Shown piece after piece: positions 50,477-62,000 of a stretch of DNA of 64,000 bases. This stretch comes from Rheinheimera lutimaris. GTDB taxonomy: Bacteria > Pseudomonadota > Gammaproteobacteria > Enterobacterales > Alteromonadaceae. The number at the start of each line of letters is the position of its first letter. Positions within the stretch are counted from its first letter, which is position 1. The notes under the pieces are model-generated. The model saw only the letters and a list, made by a program, of their open reading frames with translations. It ran no database searches and had not been told where the DNA came from. The DNA is taken from contig NZ_JABSOD010000008.1 of assembly GCF_013283795.1 (NCBI RefSeq), positions 111,063-175,062 on the forward strand. The letters run 5' to 3'. The position numbers and the translations under genes are program-made.

Positions 50477-53400
50477 GCGGTTGTTTCCCTTGCGGTTGAT
50501 CTGCTGCGGGCAGGTTAATAATGGCTTCCGGCTGCGCTACCCGCACCGGCACCGGCACTTCGGTGCTGTGACGGTTTACTTCGGTTACCACCGGCTTGTC
50601 GAAACTGCCGGTAACGGTGAAATTGATTTTCGAGATAACCTCAGCGCTTTGAAACACTTCATCCAGCGCCAGTGCGGCCAACCCGGTTGCCGGGTTAACC
50701 ATCCAGGCAATGATCACCGGCAAACTGGAGGTCACCTTAGGTGAGAACGCCATTTGGTAATCCAGCTCTTTACCGACTAAATCGGCATAGCCCTGAATTT
50801 GTAAGTTGCCGGGCACACCGTCAATGGCGGCATCGCTGGTTTGCGCCACACCTTGTGTAATCGCCAGATTGCCGCTCATGCTGTTGTAGAAAAACCCTTT
50901 GGCAAACACATCACGAAAATCCAGCCGCAATTTTCGCAGTAATGAGTCGAGGCTGAAAATAGAGAACAAGCGCGAGCCCTGGTCGCTGACCTCAGTAAGT
51001 GAGCCTTCACCTAAAGCAAATTTCACCTTGCCGGCCAATTCGTCCGGCGCGAACTGCTGTGGTGCACCGGGCCAGTTCAGGTCAAAATCAATATCGGCAC
51101 TGCTGCCGGATATCGCTGATGTAAGCTGAAACTCATCGAGCATGGCGCCCAGATTAGCGGTTTGCAGCCGGCCGCTAAATTGGCTGCGGCCGGCACTGTT
51201 GCTGTCGTTTTGCCAACTGCCGCTGGCCGTTAAGCGGCTGCGTTTGTAGTCGGCGCTGAATTCATTTAGCTGCCATTGCTCTGCAGTGCTTTGCGCTTTG
51301 GCATTTACTTTACCAAAACGGTAATTACCCACCGAACAATCGCCACAGGTTAACTGCAGTGGTGGCAACTGCAACAACCAGCGCTGTGGATGCTGTATTA
51401 CTTCTGCCACGGTTTGCGGCAATTCATCGGTATTAAGCACCGCGTTGGTCAGCGGCAAGTGCAGATAATCCAGTGCAGCACTGATCCCCTTGCCCTGCCA
51501 GTCTTTGCTGAACGACCAACGGCTGGCAATTTCAGTGCCGTTAAGTTGCAGTTGCCAGCTATCGGGCAGAGTGGTTAATTCAAACACAGTATTGTTCAGT
51601 ACTATACCCGGCGCCATATCCAGCCTGGCCACTTTGCCCCGCACCAGGCTCAGCTGCGGAAAAAACGGCTGTTCAGTCTCAGCACTGTCGCTCAGTTGCT
51701 GTTGTAGCAGCTCAAACCACGGCAAAAACTCTGCCTGCGGCAAATCAATGCTGACGTTAAAGCCGTTGCTGTTCAGCCCGATGTCTGTCTCAGCCAATAC
51801 CAGATGAGCACGGCTTAAACGCTGCTGTTCATGCGACAGCTCGGCATGAAAATGCAACTGGTCGTTATAATGTAGCGCCAATAGCGAGCGTTGCTCATTA
51901 CCGTTGGCGGTGACATTGAGCTTGCGCCGGTCAGCACCGGTTTTGCCGTAGGGTGCCGGTAATAACAACGCCGTCTGCTGCAGATCGCTGACTAGCTCAG
52001 CCTGGTAAGTAAAACCGCTTTGCGGCAGGTTAAGCGCCAGGTTTAACTGCCAGTCTGTTGCCCCCTCTACCAATGGCTGCAGCGGTTGATGCAGCGCCTG
52101 CGCTAACTGCTGCGCCTGATGCCGGCCGGTTAACTGCAGGGCTAACTGATAACCCTGCGCACTGTTTTCGCCCTGCAGCGCCGCATTAAGCGGCAAACCG
52201 CGCCAATGCAGCTTCAGGCTGTCGGCTTTGATCTGCTCATTGTCGAATGTCAATTTACCTTGTAGCCGGCTCAGCTGCATCGCCGGCGCCGCCAGGGCCA
52301 GTTCAGTGTCGTCAAAGGTCACAGTGCCAATGGCTTGTACAGTCGGCTGCTTCAGGCCCACGGCCAGCAATACATCACCATGCACTTGCCCGGTAGCGCC
52401 GAGGTGCTGCAGGGTTTTACCCAGGTTATCCGCCAGCGGTGATTGCAGCATCAGTTGGGTCAAAGCTGACGCTTCCACCGTTTGATTGATGCGGATATCC
52501 AGCGTATCGGCAGCAAATAAGTCAGGAATTTCAGCGCTGACCGTCTGATGCAAAGCGATACCGGCCAGCTCGCCTGCGCGGGTATGGATTTGCATATTGG
52601 CATTATCAAACAGCAATTCAGCGCTTAAGCCGCTAAGCTGGGGCCACTCCGGTGCAAACTCAAACTGACTGTCCTCCAATTGTGCCTGCACCTGAAACAC
52701 GCCCTGGTGTTCACGATAAGGAAAGTCGGCCGGCTTGCCGTGCCACAGTACAGTAGCCTCAGCCACGGTGCCGGCGACAATGGCCTGATCTAAATAAGCG
52801 CGTACTTTGTCCAGCATATAAGGTGCAGGGAAGAAACGTCCGGCCTGGCTGGCATCAGCCTGCTGCAGTTTGGCTAATATCTGCAAGCTGTCGTCCAGTT
52901 GCAGGCTGGCATCCAGTTGCATGGCACCGGCTTTTAACTGTAACTGTGGCGCAGTTAAACGCCAGTGCCGGTCTGCCGTGCCAGCCTGCCAATACAGGGT
53001 TGCGGCCAGCTCGTCATACCCGGTCGCCACATTAAACAGTTTATCCCAGCTGAGCTGCGACTTCTCGCTGTGCAATCGCAGCCGCGCCAATTCGGCCCCG
53101 ATAACAAAGTCACCGTTGACCTGCTGCAAACCCGGCACATCAGCTACCGGCTCACTGCTGAGCGCATTAATATCGCCGCTAAATTGCCATTGCCCGTCAT
53201 CGCTGTGCCATTGCAACTGCGTTAGCGTCGCATTGGGTTGATATTGCATTAACTGTTGCAACGGCGCGATATCCTCAGCCAGCAGCTGTGCCAACGGCGA
53301 CAAAGCCGCCAGCGCAAACTGATTCAGCCCTGCCTGCCACTGGTTGTGCTGGCGGTGCAGCTGAAACTGCAAGCCCGGCCAGCTTTGTGTGGCGGTGCTG

Positions 53401-54344
53401 AGCGTTAAGTCACCTGACTGCATTGACCAGCCCTGCTCAGCCGGCTGCCATAGCAGTTGGCCCTGCCCCAATTGCAGGCTGTGCTGCTGCCCCTGGTGTT
53501 GCCAGCTCAGACTGTTGTCCGCTAATTCGACCTGGATGCGTTGCAATAAGCCTTTATCTATCCGGCCCCAGGCGGCGAAGTTAATGCTGGCCTGGTCCAG
53601 CTTACGGCTGGGCGGTAATAACTTGCCGAACAATGGCAACACATCCAGCTGTTCGCTTTGTAAATACAACTGGCCGAATGCCTGCGCCAGGCTGTCGCCG
53701 TATAAATCCAGCACAAAAGACACGGTATTGGCAGTAACACCGGCCAGCGACAAGTCGCCATAGCCCTGGTGACGGTTACCGCTGTTGGCCCAATCCAGCT
53801 GCTTAATCATGATGCTGAAATCAGGGTTGTTGTCGTTTTGCAGGATCAGCTGACTATCGACCACCGAAAAGTACGCCAACTGGCGAAAAAACAACGTTTC
53901 CAGCGCATCCAGCACCGGCGCGGCATCCAGCGGGGCATTTTGCCCTGCCTGCAGCAACCTGTCGGCGTCGATATAGTATTTCAGGCCGCTGAGTTCAAAA
54001 TGCTGTGCAGTAAGTTGACGGTTGAGTAAGCTGCGCCAAAAATCCAGCCGGACGCTGGTTTGGGCAATGCTCAATTGCAGTTGTTGCTGCTCGTCATGCA
54101 GCTGTACATCTTTGAGCAGTAAGGCCGGGCCGTATTTCTGCCAGCCGGCACTGAGCTGACCAATGCTGACATCGGCGCCATAGCGGTTATAAATCAGTTG
54201 TTCAATGTGCTGTTTGTAGCCATCGGCATACGGCAGGCTGTAACGTAGTACGGAAATAAGCACAGCAAGCAACACCAGCGTCAGCGCTAACGCCAGCCAG
54301 AGTTTATGTAAGCAATAAAAACAAACCCGCTTTGTGCCTTGCAC
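50469..54344 (-). CDS. yhdP: AsmA-like inner-membrane protein YhdP
   Basis: A 1291-residue protein starting at a GTG that shares a base with the rng stop (TAGTG). One N-terminal membrane helix (about residues 14-32) is followed by a very long beta-rich periplasmic part, the DUF3971/AsmA-like bridge thought to carry phospholipids from inner to outer membrane. The C-terminal region includes LRKLRLDFRDVFAKGFFYNSMSGNLAI and GNLQIQGYADLVGKELDYQMAFSPKVTSSLPVI. Full length, no frameshift. Confidence 0.93.
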   Translation of the reverse strand: MQGTKRVCFYCLHKLWLALALTLVLLAVLISVLRYSLPYADGYKQHIEQLIYNRYGADVSIGQLSAGWQKYGPALLLKDVQLHDEQQQLQLSIAQTSVRLDFWRSLLNRQLTAQHFELSGLKYYIDADRLLQAGQNAPLDAAPVLDALETLFFRQLAYFSVVDSQLILQNDNNPDFSIMIKQLDWANSGNRHQGYGDLSLAGVTANTVSFVLDLYGDSLAQAFGQLYLQSEQLDVLPLFGKLLPPSRKLDQASINFAAWGRIDKGLLQRIQVELADNSLSWQHQGQQHSLQLGQGQLLWQPAEQGWSMQSGDLTLSTATQSWPGLQFQLHRQHNQWQAGLNQFALAALSPLAQLLAEDIAPLQQLMQYQPNATLTQLQWHSDDGQWQFSGDINALSSEPVADVPGLQQVNGDFVIGAELARLRLHSEKSQLSWDKLFNVATGYDELAATLYWQAGTADRHWRLTAPQLQLKAGAMQLDASLQLDDSLQILAKLQQADASQAGRFFPAPYMLDKVRAYLDQAIVAGTVAEATVLWHGKPADFPYREHQGVFQVQAQLEDSQFEFAPEWPQLSGLSAELLFDNANMQIHTRAGELAGIALHQTVSAEIPDLFAADTLDIRINQTVEASALTQLMLQSPLADNLGKTLQHLGATGQVHGDVLLAVGLKQPTVQAIGTVTFDDTELALAAPAMQLSRLQGKLTFDNEQIKADSLKLHWRGLPLNAALQGENSAQGYQLALQLTGRHQAQQLAQALHQPLQPLVEGATDWQLNLALNLPQSGFTYQAELVSDLQQTALLLPAPYGKTGADRRKLNVTANGNEQRSLLALHYNDQLHFHAELSHEQQRLSRAHLVLAETDIGLNSNGFNVSIDLPQAEFLPWFELLQQQLSDSAETEQPFFPQLSLVRGKVARLDMAPGIVLNNTVFELTTLPDSWQLQLNGTEIASRWSFSKDWQGKGISAALDYLHLPLTNAVLNTDELPQTVAEVIQHPQRWLLQLPPLQLTCGDCSVGNYRFGKVNAKAQSTAEQWQLNEFSADYKRSRLTASGSWQNDSNSAGRSQFSGRLQTANLGAMLDEFQLTSAISGSSADIDFDLNWPGAPQQFAPDELAGKVKFALGEGSLTEVSDQGSRLFSIFSLDSLLRKLRLDFRDVFAKGFFYNSMSGNLAITQGVAQTSDAAIDGVPGNLQIQGYADLVGKELDYQMAFSPKVTSSLPVIIAWMVNPATGLAALALDEVFQSAEVISKINFTVTGSFDKPVVTEVNRHSTEVPVPVRVAQPEAIINLPAADQPQGKQPHG

Positions 54345-55810
54345 TACATCATCACCACGTCAAATTGCTCCTGGGTATACAGAGGTTCGGTATGAATACT
54401 GATTTGCTTACCGATAAACACCTGCAATTCAGCCAGATTATGAAACTCATCGTTGGTCAGCGCATCTTTTACCGCCGGCGATACATAAACCACAAACTTA
54501 TCAGCAGCATAAGCGCGGTTTACCCGTACAATTTCACGCAGCACTTCAAAACACACCGTTTCTACCGTTTTTAAACTACCGCGCCCCTCACATACAGGAC
54601 ACTCAGAACAGAGAATATGTTCCAAACTTTCGCGGGTTCTTTTGCGCGTCATCTCAACCAGCCCCAGTGCCGAGAAGCCATGAATATTGGTTTTTGCCCG
54701 GTCGCGGGCCAACGCCAACTCTAAACTGTGAAACACACGCTTTTTATGCTCGCTGCTTTGCATATCGATAAAGTCGATAATAATAATGCCGCCCAGATTA
54801 CGCAGCCTGAGCTGTCGGGCTATGGCCTGCGTGGCCTCAGCATTGGTATTAAAGATGGTTTCTTCCAAATTGCGGTGGCCGACAAAGGCGCCGGTATTGA
54901 CGTCTATGGTGGTCATGGCTTCGGTTTGGTCGATGATCAGATAGCCACCGCTTTTCAGCGGCACTTTACGCTCTAACGCGCGCTGAATTTCGTTTTCCAC
55001 ATCAAACATGTCGAAAATCGGCCGTTCGCCCGGGTAATATTCTAACAGCGGCGATAAATGCGGAATAAACTCTTCACAAAATGCCGTCAGTTGCTGATAG
55101 GTAAGTTTGGAGTCAACCCGCACCCGCTCTAACTCTGTACCGACAAAATCACGCAGAATACGGTAAGTCAGAGTTAAATCTTCGTATACCACACCCTCTT
55201 TGCGGGTTTTTTGTTTGCGCTTTACTATTTTGGCCCAGAGTTTTTTCAGGAATTTCGCGTCTTGCGCCAACTCTTCTTCCTTTGCTCCCTCGGCCGCGGT
55301 GCGCACGATAAAGCCACCGCTGTCGTCCAGGTAATGGCTGACAATATCTTTCAGCCGCTGCCGCTCGCTGTCGCTTTCCAGCCGCTGTGACACCCCGACA
55401 TGCGGTGAACCCGGCATAAACACCAGATAACGCGACGGCAGGGTAATGTCGGTAGTTAAACGCGCGCCCTTGGTGCCCAGGGGATCTTTAACCACCTGCA
55501 CCAGTAAAAACTGGCCTTCACGCACCAACACGCGGATATCTTTGCTTACTGCCGGCTTACCCTCAAGCTCGGCAGCGCTGTCGGGCTGCACTATGTCTGA
55601 GGCATGTAAAAACGCGGCTTTATCCAGGCCAATATCTACAAAAGCAGCTTGCATGCCGGGCAATACACGGCTGACTTTACCGACATACATATTGCCCACC
55701 AACCCCAGTTTGGCCTGACGCTCGATATGCAATTCCTGCAATACACCGTTTTCTATCAGTGCCACCCGGGTTTCACTTGGTGTTACATTCAGTAGTAGTT
55801 CTGCGCTCAT
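54344..55810 (-). CDS. rng: Ribonuclease G
   Basis: Start at MSAELLLNVTPSETRVA, which overlaps the maf stop. The 488-residue protein shows the S1 RNA-binding domain (GNMYVGKVSRVLPGMQAAFVDIGLDKAAFLHASD), the catalytic aspartates in TTIDVNTGAFVG and IIIIDFIDM, and the zinc-link CSECPVCEGRGS. It processes 16S rRNA 5' ends and decays mRNA. No RNase E-like C-terminal scaffold is present, as expected. Confidence 0.95.
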   Translation of the reverse strand: MSAELLLNVTPSETRVALIENGVLQELHIERQAKLGLVGNMYVGKVSRVLPGMQAAFVDIGLDKAAFLHASDIVQPDSAAELEGKPAVSKDIRVLVREGQFLLVQVVKDPLGTKGARLTTDITLPSRYLVFMPGSPHVGVSQRLESDSERQRLKDIVSHYLDDSGGFIVRTAAEGAKEEELAQDAKFLKKLWAKIVKRKQKTRKEGVVYEDLTLTYRILRDFVGTELERVRVDSKLTYQQLTAFCEEFIPHLSPLLEYYPGERPIFDMFDVENEIQRALERKVPLKSGGYLIIDQTEAMTTIDVNTGAFVGHRNLEETIFNTNAEATQAIARQLRLRNLGGIIIIDFIDMQSSEHKKRVFHSLELALARDRAKTNIHGFSALGLVEMTRKRTRESLEHILCSECPVCEGRGSLKTVETVCFEVLREIVRVNRAYAADKFVVYVSPAVKDALTNDEFHNLAELQVFIGKQISIHTEPLYTQEQFDVVMM

Positions 55811-56382
55811 AGCTGCTCCTGCCACTGTAATAATAGTTGTTCGGTTTCACACAGTGGCAAACCCACCACTGCAGTGTAGCTACCGTTAATTCGCCGGACA
55901 AACTTTGCCGCCAGCCCCTGAATACCGTAACCGCCGGCTTTGTCCTGTGGCTCACCGCTGTGCCAGTAAGCCGCAATCTCTGCGGCGTTAAGCGGGCGAA
56001 AACAGACTTCAGTACTGACCAGTTGTTGCAGTTGGCGTTCAGCATTCACCAGTGCGATAGCCGTCATGACTTGATGGCAACGGCCTGACAACAACTGCAT
56101 AGTGCGGGCAAACTCAGCAAAATCAGCCGGCTTACCCAGAATTTCACCGTCGGCTACCACCACGGTATCGGCACCCAGCACCGGTAAGGACGTTTGTGAC
56201 ATGGCCTGGCCGGCACGGGCTTTTTGCAGGGCCAACCGCTGCACATAGTCGGCAGCGGCTTCATTGTGCTGCGGGGTTTCATCAATATCGGCGCTGATAA
56301 GGCTGAACGACACACCCAGTTGGGCCAGCAGTTCACGCCGGCGTGGCGAAGCAGACGCTAAAACGATATCGGGGTAGCTCAT
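55807..56382 (-). CDS. maf: Nucleoside triphosphate pyrophosphatase Maf (YhdE type)
   Basis: A 191-residue Maf/Ham1-like protein beginning MSYPDIVLASASPRRRELLAQLGV. The substrate site motifs VLGADTVVVADGEILGKP and GGYGIQGLAAKFVRRINGSYTAVVGLPL are intact. Maf proteins hydrolyse dTTP/UTP and modified pyrimidine triphosphates; older work called them septum-formation inhibitors. It lies between mreD and rng. It is unrelated to the flagellar Maf at 4099. Confidence 0.94.
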   Translation of the reverse strand: MSYPDIVLASASPRRRELLAQLGVSFSLISADIDETPQHNEAAADYVQRLALQKARAGQAMSQTSLPVLGADTVVVADGEILGKPADFAEFARTMQLLSGRCHQVMTAIALVNAERQLQQLVSTEVCFRPLNAAEIAAYWHSGEPQDKAGGYGIQGLAAKFVRRINGSYTAVVGLPLCETEQLLLQWQEQL

Positions 56383-56392
56383 TACAAAGAAC

Positions 56393-56875
56393 TCATTGGA
56401 TTTTTAACTGTCGCCGGTAACGCCGTAGTAGCCAGAATACCCAGGGCCACACCAGCATACCGGTCAGCACCGGCCACAAATACTGCGGCAAAAAATACAC
56501 CCCGGTTAAGAAGTGGCTGAGCCAGAATAAAAGCAATTGATACAGCGCCAGCAATAAGCCCAGTAACAACGATTGCTGTACGATAGAAAAGTTACGGATT
56601 TTAAGATGATGCAGCGCCACCACAAAAATAACTACAGCAAAGGCCAGCGCATTTACCCCCAAAACGGTGCCAACCAGCACATCGACCACAAAGCCGGTGA
56701 AAAAGGCAATGCCGATACTAACGCGCTGCGGCAGCGCCATGGTCCAGTACATCAGCACCAGCAACGCCCAATCCGGTCGGGCTAATTTTACCAGTTGCGG
56801 CAACGGCATTACCGTAAGCAGCAAGCCGACAAATATCGACAGGTAAATAAACGCTGTACCTTGAGGTTTGCGCAT
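56393..56875 (-). CDS. mreD: Rod shape-determining protein MreD
   Basis: A 160-residue membrane protein with about five helices, including YWTMALPQRVSIGIAFFTGFVVDVLVGTVLGVNALAF, which is the conserved MreD region. It shares one base with the mreC stop (TAATG). It joins MreC in the elongasome that guides lateral wall synthesis. Confidence 0.93.
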   Translation of the reverse strand: MRKPQGTAFIYLSIFVGLLLTVMPLPQLVKLARPDWALLVLMYWTMALPQRVSIGIAFFTGFVVDVLVGTVLGVNALAFAVVIFVVALHHLKIRNFSIVQQSLLLGLLLALYQLLLFWLSHFLTGVYFLPQYLWPVLTGMLVWPWVFWLLRRYRRQLKIQ

Positions 56876-57732
56876 CAGGGCTGCTCCTCAGTGGTTTGCA
56901 CCGCCGGAAGCTGCCGGCTATCGGACAGCAGCAGCACATGGCGAATGCGATCGAGTTGGGCATAAGGCTCAGCATAGACCAACATAAACGGTTGGCTGGC
57001 ATCCTGACTGATTCTGACCACCCGCGCTACCGGATAACCCTCCGGGAAACGGCCATCCAGCCCGGATGTCAGCAAGCGGTCGCCCTCGCGAATGTCGGCG
57101 CTGTGCGGTAAGTGCATTACCCGTAACACGTCCCATTGCCCCAAGCCTTCAACAATAGCACGCACCCCGGTGCGCTCGGCCCTTACGGCCAGCGCATGAG
57201 TATTATCTGAAATTAACAGTGCCCGGCTGCTGGTAGGGCCGACACTAACAATCTGACCGACCACGCCCTGGTCATCTATAACCGGTTGATGTTCAGTAAC
57301 ACCGTCACTGCTGCCTTTGTTCAACACCACCTGGTGGCTGAACGGATGGCTATACACGGCCAGGACTTCTGCCACCAGCCGCTCACCGGCAATAACAGAA
57401 GACGAACCCAGTAGGGCGCGCAGCTTTTCATTTTCCTGCTGTAAAAACCGCAATAGCTGTAACTGGCCGCTTTGCTGCAGCAAGGTTTCTTTTAACCTGG
57501 CGTTTTCTTCCAACACAGCTTGTTGCGACATAAATTGTGCTGACGCTCCGGAGAACAGCGTTTCCGGCAAACTGGCAACATAAAACAACGGGCTGACGGC
57601 GGCAGTAAGATAACTGCGCAATTGTGTAGAGCTGTCGGTGTAGCGGTCAAGAAACATCAGGCCAGCACTGCACACCACGGCTAAAAACAACCGCAGTGGC
57701 AATGACGGGCCCCGACTATAAATCTGATTCAT
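56875..57732 (-). CDS. mreC: Rod shape-determining protein MreC
   Basis: A 285-residue protein with an N-terminal membrane helix (LRLFLAVVCSAGLMFLDRY), a coiled coil (about residues 70-110, QQAVLEENARLKETLLQQSGQLQLL) and the periplasmic beta domain (DGVTEHQPVIDDQGVVGQIVSVGPTSSRALLISDNTHALAV). The short Gln/Thr/Glu tail is normal. It follows mreB by 29 bases. Confidence 0.95.
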   Translation of the reverse strand: MNQIYSRGPSLPLRLFLAVVCSAGLMFLDRYTDSSTQLRSYLTAAVSPLFYVASLPETLFSGASAQFMSQQAVLEENARLKETLLQQSGQLQLLRFLQQENEKLRALLGSSSVIAGERLVAEVLAVYSHPFSHQVVLNKGSSDGVTEHQPVIDDQGVVGQIVSVGPTSSRALLISDNTHALAVRAERTGVRAIVEGLGQWDVLRVMHLPHSADIREGDRLLTSGLDGRFPEGYPVARVVRISQDASQPFMLVYAEPYAQLDRIRHVLLLSDSRQLPAVQTTEEQP

Positions 57733-57761
57733 ACAGGTGCAGACACAGCAGACAGGTTCAG

Positions 57762-58820
<1,059 letters not shown>

Positions 58821-58828
58821 TTATAAAC

Positions 58829-58851
58829 CCGGGTGTCGCACGAGCACCCGG
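58829..58851 (-). promoter_or_regulatory. Hairpin in the mreB leader
   Basis: CCGGGTG-N9-CACCCGG, followed on the minus strand by TTTAT and then about 15 bases to the start region. It may be the end of an upstream transcript or an attenuator-like element ahead of mreB. Confidence 0.35.
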
Positions 58852-59023
58852 CACTACTTCGCCTTAGCATAGCAGCGTTGATAAACATAGCGAGAGTTAT
58901 TCTAAGTAACTCCCCGATAAGTGAATAGCTTTATCTTACATTTTTGTGCAATTAAACCAAGCCCCCGCCGCATTTATCTCGCTGTTATGCCAAAGTAACA
59001 GGGCACTGCAGTAAGATTAGCGT

Positions 59024-62000
59024 TTACTGAAACAGTTCACGCCAGGAAATTTGCCGTGGATTACCTCTAAAGCGACCAAACATGACCTCTGCTGAAGGGT
59101 TTTGCTGATAGTTTGGTGTGGCCCCGCGCCAGTAATATTGCAACCAGGGCGCCGCGGTATACTCTACCTGCCAAAACCCCGCTGCGCCCGTTGGGCTAAG
59201 CCATAATGCCTGCCCCGGCAAACTGCCCGACTGCATCAGGCCGCTGTTACCAATCAGACTAAGCTCAGGCGAGCCGCTGATTGTAGTGAGTAAAGCTGAA
59301 CTGTTGCTGATTAACGTGCAACTATCCAATGTATTTAGCAAAAAGTCATTGCCGTCCCAATATTCGGCGGCAAATACCAGCGGTAGCGGTTCATCTTCCG
59401 GCCCGGCCAGGTTTTGCATGCCCAGGCGGCCATAGCGTAATGTCGTGGGGTCGCTGTTTAAGGCGCTGATATCTGTTGATACACCGTCAGCATCTGTCGG
59501 CCTGGCATATACGGTTAAATCCAGTGGCGCTGCCGGCAGCGGTGGCCGGCTGACATAGTGCGATACTGTCATTTGCGCCACACCGTTTTGCCAACTGCCC
59601 AGCGGGCTTATTGCGCCCTCGCCCAGCACCGAGCCGGCGGGTAAGTCCGGCGCACTGTAGCGCATGCCCTCTTCTGCGGTATCATCGCGCCATACTGACA
59701 CGTCCAGCCTGGCAAAAGCATCGCGGTAATTTTGTGTTACCGCGCCGGCCGCATTCAGCGCCTGCAAGGTAAAAGCCGTGCTAAAGCCTTGCTGGCCGAA
59801 ATAGGTAAAGCTGGCGCATGCTGCAATAGCACTGCCGGCGTTAAGGGCAAAGCGCTGCGGAATAAAACGCCCGGTCGGTGCACTGCCAGCCGCAGGAATA
59901 GTATCCGCCATCCCCAGATAGTTCAGCGCCGGCGTGCTAAACCGGAACACACCCACCTCAGATACACTTTGCGTAATGATGTTGGCCGAATTAGCTGCAC
60001 GTTGGTGCTGGTATTGGCTTACCGCTATACTACCGGCCGTACCATTGACCGGCGCCAGCAACTGGTGCGTAACCGCAATATTATTCAGGCTAAAGTTAGG
60101 TGTAACGGGGTTTTGGCAAATATCTGTACTGCCCTGCGCAAAAGCGCGGGCGCTGATAGTTAAATCAAAATTCTCAGCGGCGCGACGAAACACCCCGCAG
60201 CTGGCGTCCGCAGCAGCGCATTCACCGCCGGTTTGGATACACAGCCCGGCCGGTCGGCGCTTAAACTGGTCGGCACCGTTCATTACCAGGCCATTGTCTT
60301 GCGTTTTTGCCGACCCGGTGTAACGGGCATTTAGTTGCACCTGACCGGCATCAGCATAATTGAGGTCAAAACTGGCCTGGCCCTGTGCATTAAAATTCAG
60401 GCTAAGACTTTGTTGCGTCGCCTCGGTAAGGCCCACGTCGGTATTGTTTATCTGCACCGGCCAGGACACCGGCCTGCCGGCCCCCGGGTCAATATAGTCG
60501 CTCCAGAACGCCACATCTCTGCTGACATTGGCAAACTGCGGCACACACTGCTGGCTGTTGTCATCTTTACGCACCGCACTCAGTACAATATTCTGCGTTT
60601 GTTGGTTGGCGATACCGTCCGGCACGTCAAACACCAGGCCGCTGTCGGCAAAGCTAATGCTACAGGCCGCTGTAGTTAGCGCACCACTGCCGGCGCGACA
60701 CAGTGTTTGGCTAAGCGGCCGCGTGGTGGGTACAGAGCCGCTAACGCCAATAGTGATGCTGCCGACTACACTGCGACGTAAAGCAACAGTGGTACTGCCG
60801 CCGCTGAAATTAATCACATTACCGCCAAGCCAGCCGCCGTTAGCTATTGTGGCCGGGCTTAAATTAGCTGTTACCGCTTCGGTAACCAATTCCGTGCAGG
60901 CGGCATTTTTACAGGCGCGTACGGTAAAGGTTTCCGGATTACAGGTCAGCGCGCGGCCGCTGTAGTCAAACTCAAAGTGATCAATTTGCTGGCCGACCGG
61001 CGCGGAACGCAAGGCACAGATACTCAGGTTATCCAGCTCGTGATTATTATTGGAGCCTCCGGTTGAGCCGGTAAATGATAAGAAGAAATTCTCAGGTACC
61101 GGTGCCTGACCGGCAAATGCCAGCGCATTGAATTCTGGAATAACGTCGGTAAAGTCGCTGCCTGTTTTGCGTTGCACTGACACCAATGCCTGACCAGCAA
61201 CACGCGAGTCAACCGTAATACGGTAACGATGACGTGGCGCAGCAGTGGTGGTACCTCGCACATCAATACGCGGATCAAGGTTAGCGCCAGTGCCGGTTAA
61301 ATACTGGTAATTACCAGCAGCCGAACCACGTATCGAAACCGACTGAGGCCGAAACCCGGGACCGCCGACTCGCCCTTCAGTGGCCCTTGAAAAATTACCG
61401 TACTCATCAAGGGCAATACCCAGCCAACCACCGGCAAAGCCGGGACAATTAGGACAATCTGTACCAGCGCCTTTCTGGGCATAACCAAGTGAACCGCCAA
61501 AAGCACCTGGCTGCGGTGTAATACTGGCATCGGATAAAATCACTGCGACACCGTCAGCGCCGGTACCCCCCTGACTTGACCAGGCGTAGTAATCGAATTC
61601 GACCACTACAAGATTATTAGCTGCCGGATAAAGCCGCTGATAAGTCGCCGACGTTGCTTGGTTACCCACCGCTTCCGTCATCCGTAGCCGGCCGCCAACA
61701 ACCTGCGGCGTAAAGCTGCCGCTGCTACGACTGGTTACCCAGTTATCCGGTGATAAACCAGTATTGAAATCATCGGTCAGACATTGCGCCTCCCCCAAGC
61801 ATAGTCTGGTGGCATTTTTTTCGGCAAGGATCTGCGCATTACTCAATAAGCCGGAATACACTTTCAGCTCATCAATCAGACCATTAAAGAAGTTTGTTGG
61901 CGTACCACCATAACTTACGGCACCAATAATAAGATCACCATCAGTAATTTTGTCAGTTTGATCTATAAAAGGCAGGCTGCTGTTCGACGCTAGCAAAGAA

